Of a DNA stretch of 64,000 nucleotides, positions 54,836-63,754 are shown in pieces. Below the pieces are notes generated by a model. That model made no database searches, had not been told where the DNA came from, and worked only from the letters and a program-made list of their open reading frames with translations. The translations under genes and the position numbers were made by a program. Each line of letters begins with the position of its first letter. The first letter of the stretch is position 1. Source of the stretch: Skeletonema tropicum (taxonomy: Eukaryota; Bacillariophyta; Thalassiosirophyceae; Thalassiosirales; Thalassiosiraceae); the NCBI GenBank assembly GCA_037178625.1, contig CM074131.1, positions 310,001-374,000 on the forward strand, read 5' to 3'.

Positions 54836-56618
54836 AACTTCCACTTGCCTCGACTACGCTCGGCCAATAATATCACACAACAATCAACATCTCATTCTCC
54901 TCCTCCACCAACCACAAGCAGCGGCTCCTCCACCAGCAATGACAGAAAAAGACCGTACGTTGTACCTAAGCAGGTCCAGATTATACTCGTGTAGATATCT
55001 AATCTGATTAACTTTGTATTTATTTAGATGCTGCCGTTGCTTGTGGTTGGTGGTGGAGGTAGATGGCGTTGGTGGAGGAGGAGTAACACCACAAGCAACA
55101 ACAGCATCGTCCTCTTTATCAATGTGAAAAGAAATGTCTTGAATGCAATAAGCCACGAAGTCCTTATTACAAGCTAGGAGTTTTTCCAGATGATGGTAGT
55201 AAGCAATATAACCGAATTTCCTCCTCTTCTTGATCCGACGAGTCGTCGATTGGGAGCATGCCGGGCGGTGGTAGGCCGCCATGGTTGTTGTTGGTGTTGT
55301 TGGTAGGATTGTTGGTTGCTGTTGTTCGACGGGGTGATGCGCCGCCGCCGCCGCTGCTCATGTTTTTTATGCAATTTTTTGTGATGCTTTGCTCTCTCTC
55401 TACAAGATGGTTTTCAAGTTTATGCAATTTTGTGATTTACACACTCATAACAATCGGATCTCTATCGTTCAGGATTTCATAATTAATTCATGTCTGAATG
55501 CAATAGCTAATGAATCTGCTGCGTTGCCATGAGATATTTGGTTGGGTAGGTGTTAGCAAAAAAGAGAGGTTAGATAGGTCGCGGTCGGTAAGTTGTATGC
55601 AGTGTCGGCGGCACCAAGTCGAGGCGGCGATGCAAAAAGTAAAAAATGCCGTCAATACTAATCTTCTTCTTGATAGACGAAAGCGGCGAGCAAACTTACC
55701 AGAAGTCAATGTCTAATAGCTGCTACCTATCTCAATAGATTCATGGTTGTTATCATCAGATCGATGAGTGCGGGCGGAGTGTTCATGAATCTCTTTGGCG
55801 GGCGACAGATGGCGCAAAATCGAGCTAAATTAGAGGTAATCTGATACCATCTGGTTCTGACGTGTGTTCAATTTCATGGGCCGTGCGTGGGACCTCTTTC
55901 TGAAGATTTGCAAAGCGGCAACTCTCACCACTTTTTTGATCAGCTCAAGCATCTGAACAAGCAACAATGACATCATTCAGTAATGATGTAACGGCCGATA
56001 TCATAATATCTTACCTCCTAGCCGTCCAATGAAGGCGATGAGTGTCGTTTTGGAAAGCTCTCATCGTGCTCTATCGATTAGACGTATAATGAGCCCTATT
56101 CGACGACTTTTCGCAGATCGTCTCGGCTAAAAAACGGGTCTAGAAAGTGATCGGCGGCTTGCAAACCGGCTCCGAATCCAGAATTTCCATTAGAGGTCCA
56201 AATTAGACCAAAATAAATACAATATGACCACCGATCGAAAGCTCTTTTGAAGCTGAATCGATTAGTACCCTAATTGCTATCGAAATTTCAAAATCAATAA
56301 CCAGTGCTCGGGCAAAGCCCTCGCGAAAAATTGACAACACTGAGAAAGTAAGATCCAATTTAGGTTGGTACACGTGAAATCCAAAAATACACTTCCACTA
56401 GAGGGGCCGGCGTACAATATGTAACAATATAATCACAGTTCAGGGAGGGGTCGCACTCGCAAATACAGTACAATATCAGAATGCTCAAACATGATTGGTT
56501 CGATGAAGTGGGTCAAAACGCTTCGCTGAAGAACGAAGCATAGATCAGCCTCATCATGTTCGGTTGGCACGTGTACCATCCATCTCATTATCATCAACAT
56601 TGATCCCATCCCATCATT
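54836..56618 (+). repeat. unit 31 (1783 bp)
   Basis: One extra A in GGCTAAAAACGG near 56133 is the only difference seen. Confidence 0.95.
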
Positions 56619-58402
56619 AACTTCCACTTGCCTCGACTACGCTCGGCCAATAATATCACACAACAATCAACATCTCATTCTCCTCCTCCACCAACCACAA
56701 GCAGCGGCTCCTCCACCAGCAATGACAGAAAAAGACCGTACGTTGTACCTAAGCAGGTCCAGATTATACTCGTGTAGATATCTAATCTGATTAACTTTGT
56801 ATTTATTTAGATGCTGCCGTTGCTTGTGGTTGGTGGTGGAGGTAGATGGCGTTGGTGGAGGAGGAGTAACACCACAAGCAACAACAGCATCGTCCTCTTT
56901 ATCAATGTGAAAAGAAATGTCTTGAATGCAATAAGCCACGAAGTCCTTATTACAAGCTAGGAGTTTTTCCAGATGATGGTAGTAAGCAATATAACCGAAT
57001 TTCCTCCTCTTCTTGATCCGACGAGTCGTCGATTGGGAGCATGCCGGGCGGTGGTAGGCCGCCATGGTTGTTGTTGGTGTTTTGTTGGTAGGATTGTTGG
57101 TTGCTGTTGTTCGACGGGGTGATGCGCCGCCGCCGCCGCTGCTCATGTTTTTTATGCAATTTTTTGTGATGCTTTGCTCTCTCTCTACAAGATGGTTTTC
57201 AAGTTTATGCAATTTTGTGATTTACACACTCATAACAATCGGATCTCTATCGTTCAGGATTTCATAATTAATTCATGTCTGAATGCAATAGCTAATGAAT
57301 CTGCTGCGTTGCCATGAGATATTTGGTTGGGTAGGTGTTAGCAAAAAAGAGAGGTTAGATAGGTCGCGGTCGGTAAGTTGTATGCAGTGTCGGCGGCACC
57401 AAGTCGAGGCGGCGATGCAAAAAGTAAAAAATGCCGTCAATACTAATCTTCTTCTTGATAGACGAAAGCGGCGAGCAAACTTACCAGAAGTCAATGTCTA
57501 ATAGCTGCTACCTATCTCAATAGATTCATGGTTGTTATCATCAGATCGATGAGTGCGGGCGGAGTGTTCATGAATCTCTTTGGCGGGCGACAGATGGCGC
57601 AAAATCGAGCTAAATTAGAGGTAATCTGATACCATCTGGTTCTGACGTGTGTTCAATTTCATGGGCCGTGCGTGGGACCTCTTTCTGAAGATTTGCAAAG
57701 CGGCAACTCTCACCACTTTTTTGATCAGCTCAAGCATCTGAACAAGCAACAATGACATCATTCAGTAATGATGTAACGGCCGATATCATAATATCTTACC
57801 TCCTAGCCGTCCAATGAAGGCGATGAGTGTCGTTTTGGAAAGCTCTCATCGTGCTCTATCGATTAGACGTATAATGAGCCCTATTCGACGACTTTTCGCA
57901 GATCGTCTCGGCTAAAAACGGGTCTAGAAAGTGATCGGCGGCTTGCAAACCGGCTCCGAATCCAGAATTTCCATTAGAGGTCCAAATTAGACCAAAATAA
58001 ATACAATATGACCACCGATCGAAAGCTCTTTTGAAGCTGAATCGATTAGTACCCTAATTGCTATCGAAATTTCAAAATCAATAACCAGTGCTCGGGCAAA
58101 GCCCTCGCGAAAAATTGACAACACTGAGAAAGTAAGATCCAATTTAGGTTGGTACACGTGAAATCCAAAAATACACTTCCACTAGAGGGGCCGGCGTACA
58201 ATATGTAACAATATAATCACAGTTCAGGGAGGGGTCGCACTCGCAAATACAGTACAATATCAGAATGCTCAAACATGATTGGTTCGATGAAGTGGGTCAA
58301 AACGCTTCGCTGAAGAACGAAGCATAGATCAGCCTCATCATGTTCGGTTGGCACGTGTACCATCCATCTCATTATCATCAACATTGATCCCATCCCATCA
58401 TT
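56619..58402 (+). repeat. unit 32 (1784 bp)
   Basis: Two extra Ts in the TTG-rich segment near 57082 fuse minus-strand frames into one of 181 codons (56667-57212). No other difference was seen. Confidence 0.95.
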
Positions 58403-60187
58403 AACTTCCACTTGCCTCGACTACGCTCGGCCAATAATATCACACAACAATCAACATCTCATTCTCCTCCTCCACCAACCACAAGCAGCGGCTCCTCCAC
58501 CAGCAATGACAGAAAAAGACCGTACGTTGTACCTAAGCAGGTCCAGATTATACTCGTGTAGATATCTAATCTGATTAACTTTGTATTTATTTAGATGCTG
58601 CCGTTGCTTGTGGTTGGTGGTGGAGGTAGATGGCGTTGGTGGAGGAGGAGTAACACCACAAGCAACAACAGCATCGTCCTCTTTATCAATGTGAAAAGAA
58701 ATGTCTTGAATGCAATAAGCCACGAAGTCCTTATTACAAGCTAGGAGTTTTTCCAGATGATGGTAGTAAGCAATATAACCGAATTTCCTCCTCTTCTTGA
58801 TCCGACGAGTCGTCGATTGGGAGCATGCCGGGCGGTGGTAGGCCGCCATGGTTGTTGTTGGTGTTGTTGGTAGGATTGTTGGTTGCTGTTGTTCGACGGG
58901 GTGATGCGCCGCCGCCGCCGCTGCTCATGTTTTTTATGCAATTTTTTGTGATGCTTTGCTCTCTCTCTACAAGATGGTTTTCAAGTTTATGCAATTTTGT
59001 GATTTACACACTCATAACAATCGGATCTCTATCGTTCAGGATTTCATAATTAATTCATGTCTGAATGCAATAGCTAATGAATCTGCTGCGTTGCCATGAG
59101 ATATTTGGTTGGGTAGGTGTTAGCAAAAAAGAGAGGTTAGATAGGTCGCGGTCGGTAAGTTGTATGCAGTGTCGGCGGCACCAAGTCGAGGCGGCGATGC
59201 AAAAAGTAAAAAATGCCGTCAATACTAATCTTCTTCTTGATAGACGAAAGCGGCGAGCAAACTTACCAGAAGTCAATGTCTAATAGCTGCTACCTATCTC
59301 AATAGATTCATGGTTGTTATCATCAGATCGATGAGTGCGGGCGGGCGGAGTGTTCATGAATCTCTTTGGCGGGCGACAGATGGCGCAAAATCGAGCTAAA
59401 TTAGAGGTAATCTGATACCATCTGGTTCTGACGTGTGTTCAATTTCATGGGCCGTGCGTGGGACCTCTTTCTGAAGATTTGCAAAGCGGCAACTCTCACC
59501 ACTTTTTTGATCAGCTCAAGCATCTGAACAAGCAACAATGACATCATTCAGTAATGATGTAACGGCCGATATCATAATATCTTACCTCCTAGCCGTCCAA
59601 TGAAGGCGATGAGTGTCGTTTTGGAAAGCTCTCATCGTGCTCTATCGATTAGACGTATAATGAGCCCTATTCGACGACTTTTCGCAGATCGTCTCGGCTA
59701 AAAACGGGTCTAGAAAGTGATCGGCGGCTTGCAAACCGGCTCCGAATCCAGAATTTCCATTAGAGGTCCAAATTAGACCAAAATAAATACAATATGACCA
59801 CCGATCGAAAGCTCTTTTGAAGCTGAATCGATTAGTACCCTAATTGCTATCGAAATTTCAAAATCAATAACCAGTGCTCGGGCAAAGCCCTCGCGAAAAA
59901 TTGACAACACTGAGAAAGTAGATCCAATTTAGGTTGGTACACGTGAAATCCAAAAATACACTTCCACTAGAGGGGCCGGCGTACAATATGTAACAATATA
60001 ATCACAGTTCAGGGAGGGGTCGCACTCGCAAATACAGTACAATATCAGAATGCTCAAACATGATTGGTTCGATGAAGTGGGTCAAAACGCTTCGCTGAAG
60101 AACGAAGCATAGATCAGCCTCATCATGTTCGGTTGGCACGTGTACCATCCATCTCATTATCATCAACATTGATCCCATCCCATCATT
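58403..60187 (+). repeat. unit 33 (1785 bp)
   Basis: It has a 4-bp duplication (GGGC) near 59342 and one A missing near 59920. Confidence 0.95.
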
Positions 60188-61972
60188 AACTTCCACTTGC
60201 CTCGACTACGCTCGGCCAATAATATCACACAACAATCAACATCTCATTCTCCTCCTCCACCAACCACAAGCAGCGGCTCCTCCACCAGCAATGACAGAAA
60301 AAGACCGTACGTTGTACCTAAGCAGGTCCAGATTATACTCGTGTAGATATCTAATCTGATTAACTTTGTATTTATTTAGATGCTGCCGTTGCTTGTGGTT
60401 GGTGGTGGAGGTAGATGGCGTTGGTGGAGGAGGAGTAAACACCACAAGCAACAACAGCATCGTCCTCTTTATCAATGTGAAAAGAAATGTCTTGAATGCA
60501 ATAAGCCACGAAGTCCTTATTACAAGCTAGGAGTTTTTCCAGATGATGGTAGTAAGCAATATAACCGAATTTCCTCCTCTTCTTGATCCGACGAGTCGGT
60601 CGATTGGGAGCATGCCGGGCGGTGGTAGGCCGCCATGGTTGTTGTTGGTGTTGTTGGTAGGATTGTTGGTTGCTGTTGTTCGACGGGGTGATGCGCCGCC
60701 GCCGCCGCTGCTCATGTTTTTTATGCAATTTTTTGTGATGCTTTGCTCTCTCTCTACAAGAATGGTTTTCAAGTTTATGCAATTTTGTGATTTACACACT
60801 CATAACAATCGGATCTCTATCCGTTCAGGATTTCATAATTAATTCATGTCTGAATGCAATAGCTAATGAATCTGCTGCGTTGCCATGAGATATTTGGTTG
60901 GGTAGGTGTTAGCAAAAAGAGAGGTTAGATAGGTCGCGGTCGGTAAGTTGTATGCAGTGTCGGCGGCACCAAGTCGAGGCGGCGATGCAAAAAGTAAAAA
61001 ATGCCGTCAATACTAATCTTCTTCTTGATAGACGAAAGCGGCGAGCAAACTTACCAGAAGTCAATGTCTAATAGCTGCTACCTATCTCAATAGATTCATG
61101 GTTGTTATCATCAGATCGATGAGTGCGGGCGGAGTGTTCATGAATCTCTTTGGCGGGCGACAGATGGCGCAAAATCGAGCTAAATTAGAGGTAATCTGAT
61201 ACCATCTGGTTCTGACGTGTGTTCAATTTCATGGGCCGTGCGTGGGACCTCTTTCTGAAGATTTGCAAAGCGGCAACTCTCACCACTTTTTTGATCAGCT
61301 CAAGCATCTGAACAAGCAACAATGACATCATTCAGTAATGATGTAACGGCCGATATCATAATATCTTACCTCCTAGCCGTCCAATGAAGGCGATGAGTGT
61401 CGTTTTGGAAAGCTCTCATCGTGCTCTATCGATTAGACGTATAATGAGCCCTATTCGACGACTTTTCGCAGATCGTCTCGGCTAAAAACGGGTCTAGAAA
61501 GTGATCGGCGGCTTGCAAACCGGCTCCGAATCCAGAATTTCCATTAGAGGTCCAAATTAGACCAAAATAAATACAATATGACCACCGATCGAAAGCTCTT
61601 TTGAAGCTGAATCGATTAGTACCCTAATTGCTATCGAAATTTCAAAATCAATAACCAGTGCTCGGGCAAAGCCCTCGCGAAAAATTGACAACACTGAGAA
61701 AGTAAGATCCAATTTAGGTTGGTACACGTGAAATCCAAAAATACACTTCCACTAGAGGGGCCGGCGTACAATATGTAACAATATAATCACAGTTCAGGGA
61801 GGGGTCGCACTCGCAAATACAGTACAATATCAGAATGCTCAAACATGATTGGTTCGATGAAGTGGGTCAAAACGCTTCGCTGAAGAACGAAGCATAGATC
61901 AGCCTCATCATGTTCGGTTGGCACGTGTACCATCCATCTCATTATCATCAACATTGATCCCATCCCATCATT
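60188..61972 (+). repeat. unit 34 (1785 bp)
   Basis: Single-base gains lie near 60439, 60599, 60761 and 60821, with one A missing near 60916. Confidence 0.95.
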
Positions 61973-62128
61973 AACTTCCACTTGCCTCGACTACGCTCGG
62001 CCAATAATATCACACAACAATCAACATCTCATTCTCCTCCTCCACCAACCACAAGCAGCGGCTCCTCCACCAGCAATGACAGAAAAAGACCGTACGTTGT
62101 ACCTAAGCAGGTCCAGATTATACTCGTG

Positions 62129-62138
62129 TAGATATCTA
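62129..62138. repeat. 10-bp perfect palindrome TAGATATCTA (reference unit)
   Basis: This self-complementary decamer lies inside the plus-strand intron-like interval and in the loop of the 21-bp inverted repeat. It includes an EcoRV-type GATATC core. It may be chance, but it is retained in the copies I compared. Confidence 0.7.
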
Positions 62139-62155
62139 ATCTGATTAACTTTGTA

Positions 62156-62161
62156 TTTATT
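62156..62161 (-). promoter_or_regulatory. AATAAA, possible minus-strand polyadenylation signal (reference unit)
   Basis: The plus-strand TTTATT reads AATAAA on the minus strand, in the context CTAAATAAATACAAAG. It lies inside the 132-codon minus-strand frame. It is a motif match only, with no evidence of use. Confidence 0.15.
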
Positions 62162-62303
62162 TAGATGCTGCCGTTGCTTGTGGTTGGTGGTGGAGGTAGA
62201 TGGCGTTGGTGGAGGAGGAGTAACACCACAAGCAACAACAGCATCGTCCTCTTTATCAATGTGAAAAGAAATGTCTTGAATGCAATAAGCCACGAAGTCC
62301 TTA

Positions 62304-62564
62304 TTACAAGCTAGGAGTTTTTCCAGATGATGGTAGTAAGCAATATAACCGAATTTCCTCCTCTTCTTGATCCGACGAGTCGTCGATTGGGAGCATGCCG
62401 GGCGGTGGTAGGCCGCCATGGTTGTTGTTGGTGTTGTTGGTAGGATTGTTGGTTGCTGTTGTTCGACGGGGTGATGCGCCGCCGCCGCCGCTGCTCATGT
62501 TTTTTATGCAATTTTTTGTGATGCTTTGCTCTCTCTCTACAAGATGGTTTTCAAGTTTATGCAA
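62304..62564 (-). other. minus-strand low-complexity open frame, 86 codons (reference unit)
   Basis: From an internal Met encoded at 62496-62498 it reads Ser-Ser-Gly-Gly-Gly-Gly, an Asn/Thr-rich linker, a Gly-Leu-Pro-Pro-Pro-Gly stretch, then acidic Asp-Asp-Ser-Ser-Asp-Gln-Glu-Glu-Glu-Glu. This resembles a disordered eukaryotic protein segment. After the acidic run it closes within about 20 codons. The region upstream of the internal Met is A-rich. The Gly run is encoded by a GCC-type triplet repeat that changes by whole triplets in two copies. No homologue is recognised. It could be an exon whose continuation lies across an intron, or a chance product of triplet-repeat DNA. Confidence 0.2.
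62476..62493. repeat. GCC/CCG trinucleotide run (reference unit)
   Basis: A short CCG microsatellite lies inside the minus-strand low-complexity frame. It has one triplet more in unit 7 (12335-12355) and one fewer in unit 16 (28544-28558). Both of those copies belong to the noisy blocks. Confidence 0.75.
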
Positions 62565-62573
62565 TTTTGTGAT
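62503..62573 (+). repeat. pair of short direct repeats, TTTATGCAATTTT(TT)GTGAT (reference unit)
   Basis: The copies lie at 62503-62522 and 62556-62573, offset by 53 bases. They differ only by two Ts in the T run. A short CT run (62529-62538) lies between them. They look like the remains of a small local duplication. Confidence 0.6.
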
Positions 62574-62966
62574 TTACACACTCATAACAATCGGATCTCT
62601 ATCGTTCAGGATTTCATAATTAATTCATGTCTGAATGCAATAGCTAATGAATCTGCTGCGTTGCCATGAGATATTTGGTTGGGTAGGTGTTAGCAAAAAA
62701 GAGAGGTTAGATAGGTCGCGGTCGGTAAGTTGTATGCAGTGTCGGCGGCACCAAGTCGAGGCGGCGATGCAAAAAGTAAAAAATGCCGTCAATACTAATC
62801 TTCTTCTTGATAGACGAAAGCGGCGAGCAAACTTACCAGAAGTCAATGTCTAATAGCTGCTACCTATCTCAATAGATTCATGGTTGTTATCATCAGATCG
62901 ATGAGTGCGGGCGGAGTGTTCATGAATCTCTTTGGCGGGCGACAGATGGCGCAAAATCGAGCTAAA

Positions 62967-63089
62967 TTAGAGGTAATCTGATACCATCTGGTTCTGACGT
63001 GTGTTCAATTTCATGGGCCGTGCGTGGGACCTCTTTCTGAAGATTTGCAAAGCGGCAACTCTCACCACTTTTTTGATCAGCTCAAGCAT
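62967..63089 (-). other. candidate minus-strand exon, 40 codons (reference unit)
   Basis: Directly after the CAG acceptor of the interval 63090-63151 an ATG opens a 40-codon frame. It begins Met-Leu-Glu-Leu-Ile-Lys-Lys-Val-Val-Arg and is rich in Lys, Arg and Gln, ending at a TAA (62967-62969). The same frame continues beyond this TAA for a further 36 sense codons to a TAG, then runs to a TGA at 62625-62627. No family is recognised. As a stand-alone peptide it is very short. Confidence 0.17.
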
Positions 63090-63106
63090 CTGAACAAGCA
63101 ACAATG

Positions 63107-63126
63107 ACATCATTCAGTAATGATGT
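63107..63126. repeat. perfect 8-bp hairpin, ACATCATT-CAGT-AATGATGT (reference unit)
   Basis: The 8-bp arms 63107-63114 and 63119-63126 are exact reverse complements around a 4-base loop. It sits in the minus-strand intron-like interval, seven bases from the second inverted repeat. A private insertion in unit 4 (near 7611) disturbs the left arm. Elsewhere it is intact in the copies compared. Confidence 0.75.
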
Positions 63127-63133
63127 AACGGCC

Positions 63134-63147
63134 GATATCATAATATC
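63134..63147. repeat. small inverted repeat GATAT-CATA-ATATC (reference unit)
   Basis: Five-base arms flank a 4-base loop, immediately inside the minus-strand GTAAG donor-like string. This AT stem is weak alone. It is noted because it pairs with the neighbouring 8-bp hairpin as a double structure. Confidence 0.55.
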
Positions 63148-63347
63148 TTACCTCCTAGCCGTCCAATGAAGGCGATGAGTGTCGTTTTGGAAAGCTCTCA
63201 TCGTGCTCTATCGATTAGACGTATAATGAGCCCTATTCGACGACTTTTCGCAGATCGTCTCGGCTAAAAACGGGTCTAGAAAGTGATCGGCGGCTTGCAA
63301 ACCGGCTCCGAATCCAGAATTTCCATTAGAGGTCCAAATTAGACCAA

Positions 63348-63353
63348 AATAAA
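63348..63353 (+). promoter_or_regulatory. AATAAA, possible plus-strand polyadenylation signal (reference unit)
   Basis: The motif occurs in CCAAAATAAATACAATATG. With the minus-strand AATAAA at 62156-62161 the unit has one such motif on each strand, both in a similar AAATAAATACAA context. It is a motif match only. Confidence 0.15.
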
Positions 63354-63502
63354 TACAATATGACCACCGATCGAAAGCTCTTTTGAAGCTGAATCGATTA
63401 GTACCCTAATTGCTATCGAAATTTCAAAATCAATAACCAGTGCTCGGGCAAAGCCCTCGCGAAAAATTGACAACACTGAGAAAGTAAGATCCAATTTAGG
63501 TT

Positions 63503-63713
63503 GGTACACGTGAAATCCAAAAATACACTTCCACTAGAGGGGCCGGCGTACAATATGTAACAATATAATCACAGTTCAGGGAGGGGTCGCACTCGCAAAT
63601 ACAGTACAATATCAGAATGCTCAAACATGATTGGTTCGATGAAGTGGGTCAAAACGCTTCGCTGAAGAACGAAGCATAGATCAGCCTCATCATGTTCGGT
63701 TGGCACGTGTACC
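63503..63713. repeat. 10-bp inverted repeat carrying two CACGTG sites (reference unit)
   Basis: GGTACACGTG at 63503-63512 and its exact reverse complement CACGTGTACC at 63704-63713 bracket about 190 bases. Each contains the palindrome CACGTG (63507-63512 and 63704-63709), the core bound by bHLH and some bZIP factors in eukaryotes. Both are preceded by a GGTTGG string. The second site is destroyed in unit 19. Binding is an inference from the motif only. Confidence 0.6.
63656..63675. repeat. 6-bp hairpin GCTTCG / CGAAGC with 8-base loop (reference unit)
   Basis: Perfect arms at 63656-63661 and 63670-63675 lie between the two CACGTG sites. The stem is GC-rich enough to form in RNA. No T run follows, so it is not a convincing terminator. 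Confidence 0.5.
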
Positions 63714-63754
63714 ATCCATCTCATTATCATCAACATTGATCCCATCCCATCATT

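Larger units (their letters stand above)
62092..62164 (+). other. candidate GT-AG intron, plus strand, 73 nt (reference unit)
   Basis: It begins GTACGT and ends TTTGTATTTATTTAG, a T-rich 3' end resembling a spliceosomal acceptor, with possible branch-like CTGATTAAC upstream. The preceding frame is a Ser/Pro/Thr-rich stretch ending Asn-Asp-Arg-Lys-Arg-Pro. Joining at this junction leads into a frame that stops about 32 codons later, at a TGA near 62254. No in-frame ATG was found upstream in that frame before a TGA. The splice signals are therefore attractive while the flanking exons are weak. Confidence 0.22.
62042..62190. repeat. 21-bp inverted repeat with a 107-nt spacer (reference unit)
   Basis: The left arm 62042-62062 and right arm 62170-62190 are reverse complements except at one position, which in plus-strand RNA would be a G-U pair. 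A stem of 21 pairs is therefore possible. The core is CCACCAACCACAAGCA and its complement. Weaker pairing continues outward through the CTCCTCC / GGAGG tracts. The spacer contains the complete 73-nt GT-AG interval 62092-62164. The arms are present in all copies. They could form a hairpin in a transcript or reflect an old local inverted duplication. Confidence 0.8.
62021..62419 (-). other. minus-strand open frame of 132 codons, unsupported as a gene (reference unit)
   Basis: This is the longest open frame of the consensus unit. It starts with Met-Ala-Ala-Tyr, has a basic patch (Arg-Arg-Ile-Lys-Lys-Arg-Arg-Lys, residues about 15-22), a Pro/Thr/Ser-rich middle (residues about 67-77) and a Gly-Ala-rich then Trp-Trp-Arg-Arg-Arg end. 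I recognise no domain, signal peptide or membrane segment. It is intact in many clean copies but broken or fused by single-base indels in others. It overlaps the 86-codon minus frame and the plus-strand intron-like interval. Its low-complexity middle simply reflects the CCACC-type DNA of the inverted repeat. It may be chance. Confidence 0.15.
63090..63151 (-). other. candidate GT-AG intron, minus strand, 62 nt (reference unit)
   Basis: On the minus strand GGAG|GTAAGAT gives a near-ideal donor and TTGCTTGTTCAG|ATG a good pyrimidine-rich acceptor. It contains two adjacent hairpins (63107-63126 and 63134-63147). The exon frames do not support it simply: the frame entering in phase 0 has a TAG two codons before the donor, and the other two phases stop soon after the acceptor. 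Another strong donor string, CTG|GTAAGT, lies on the same strand at 62836/62837. Confidence 0.25.
61973..63754 (+). repeat. unit 35 (1782 bp), reference copy for internal features
   Basis: Consensus length with no private change noticed. All sub-unit features below are placed on this copy. An offset is the position minus 61972. Because 1782 is 3 x 594, any reading frame re-enters in phase from unit to unit, yet every frame is closed several times per unit. Confidence 0.95.

Noticed and set aside
62395..62619. Plus-strand hydrophobic frame of 74 codons (Leu/Val-rich start)
   Set aside because: The apparent membrane segment is simply TTG/GTT-type repeat DNA read in one frame, antisense to the Asn/Thr-rich minus frame.
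62647..62853. Plus-strand frame of 68 codons and opposite minus-strand frame of 73 codons (62625-62846)
   Set aside because: They overlap antisense to each other, match no known family, and depend on the length of the A6 run at about 62696, which varies between copies. Neither is favoured.
63128..63160. Possible U1 snRNA 5' end (ATCTTACCTCC)
   Set aside because: The match to the U1 5' sequence covers only the TTACCT core. The following bases do not fit, and on the other strand the string is a splice-donor-like GTAAG.
63238..63335. tRNA-like signals (GGCTCCGAATCC near 63304, and GGTTCGAT near 63633)
   Set aside because: They resemble a B box only in part. No A box, acceptor stem or cloverleaf pairing could be found around either.
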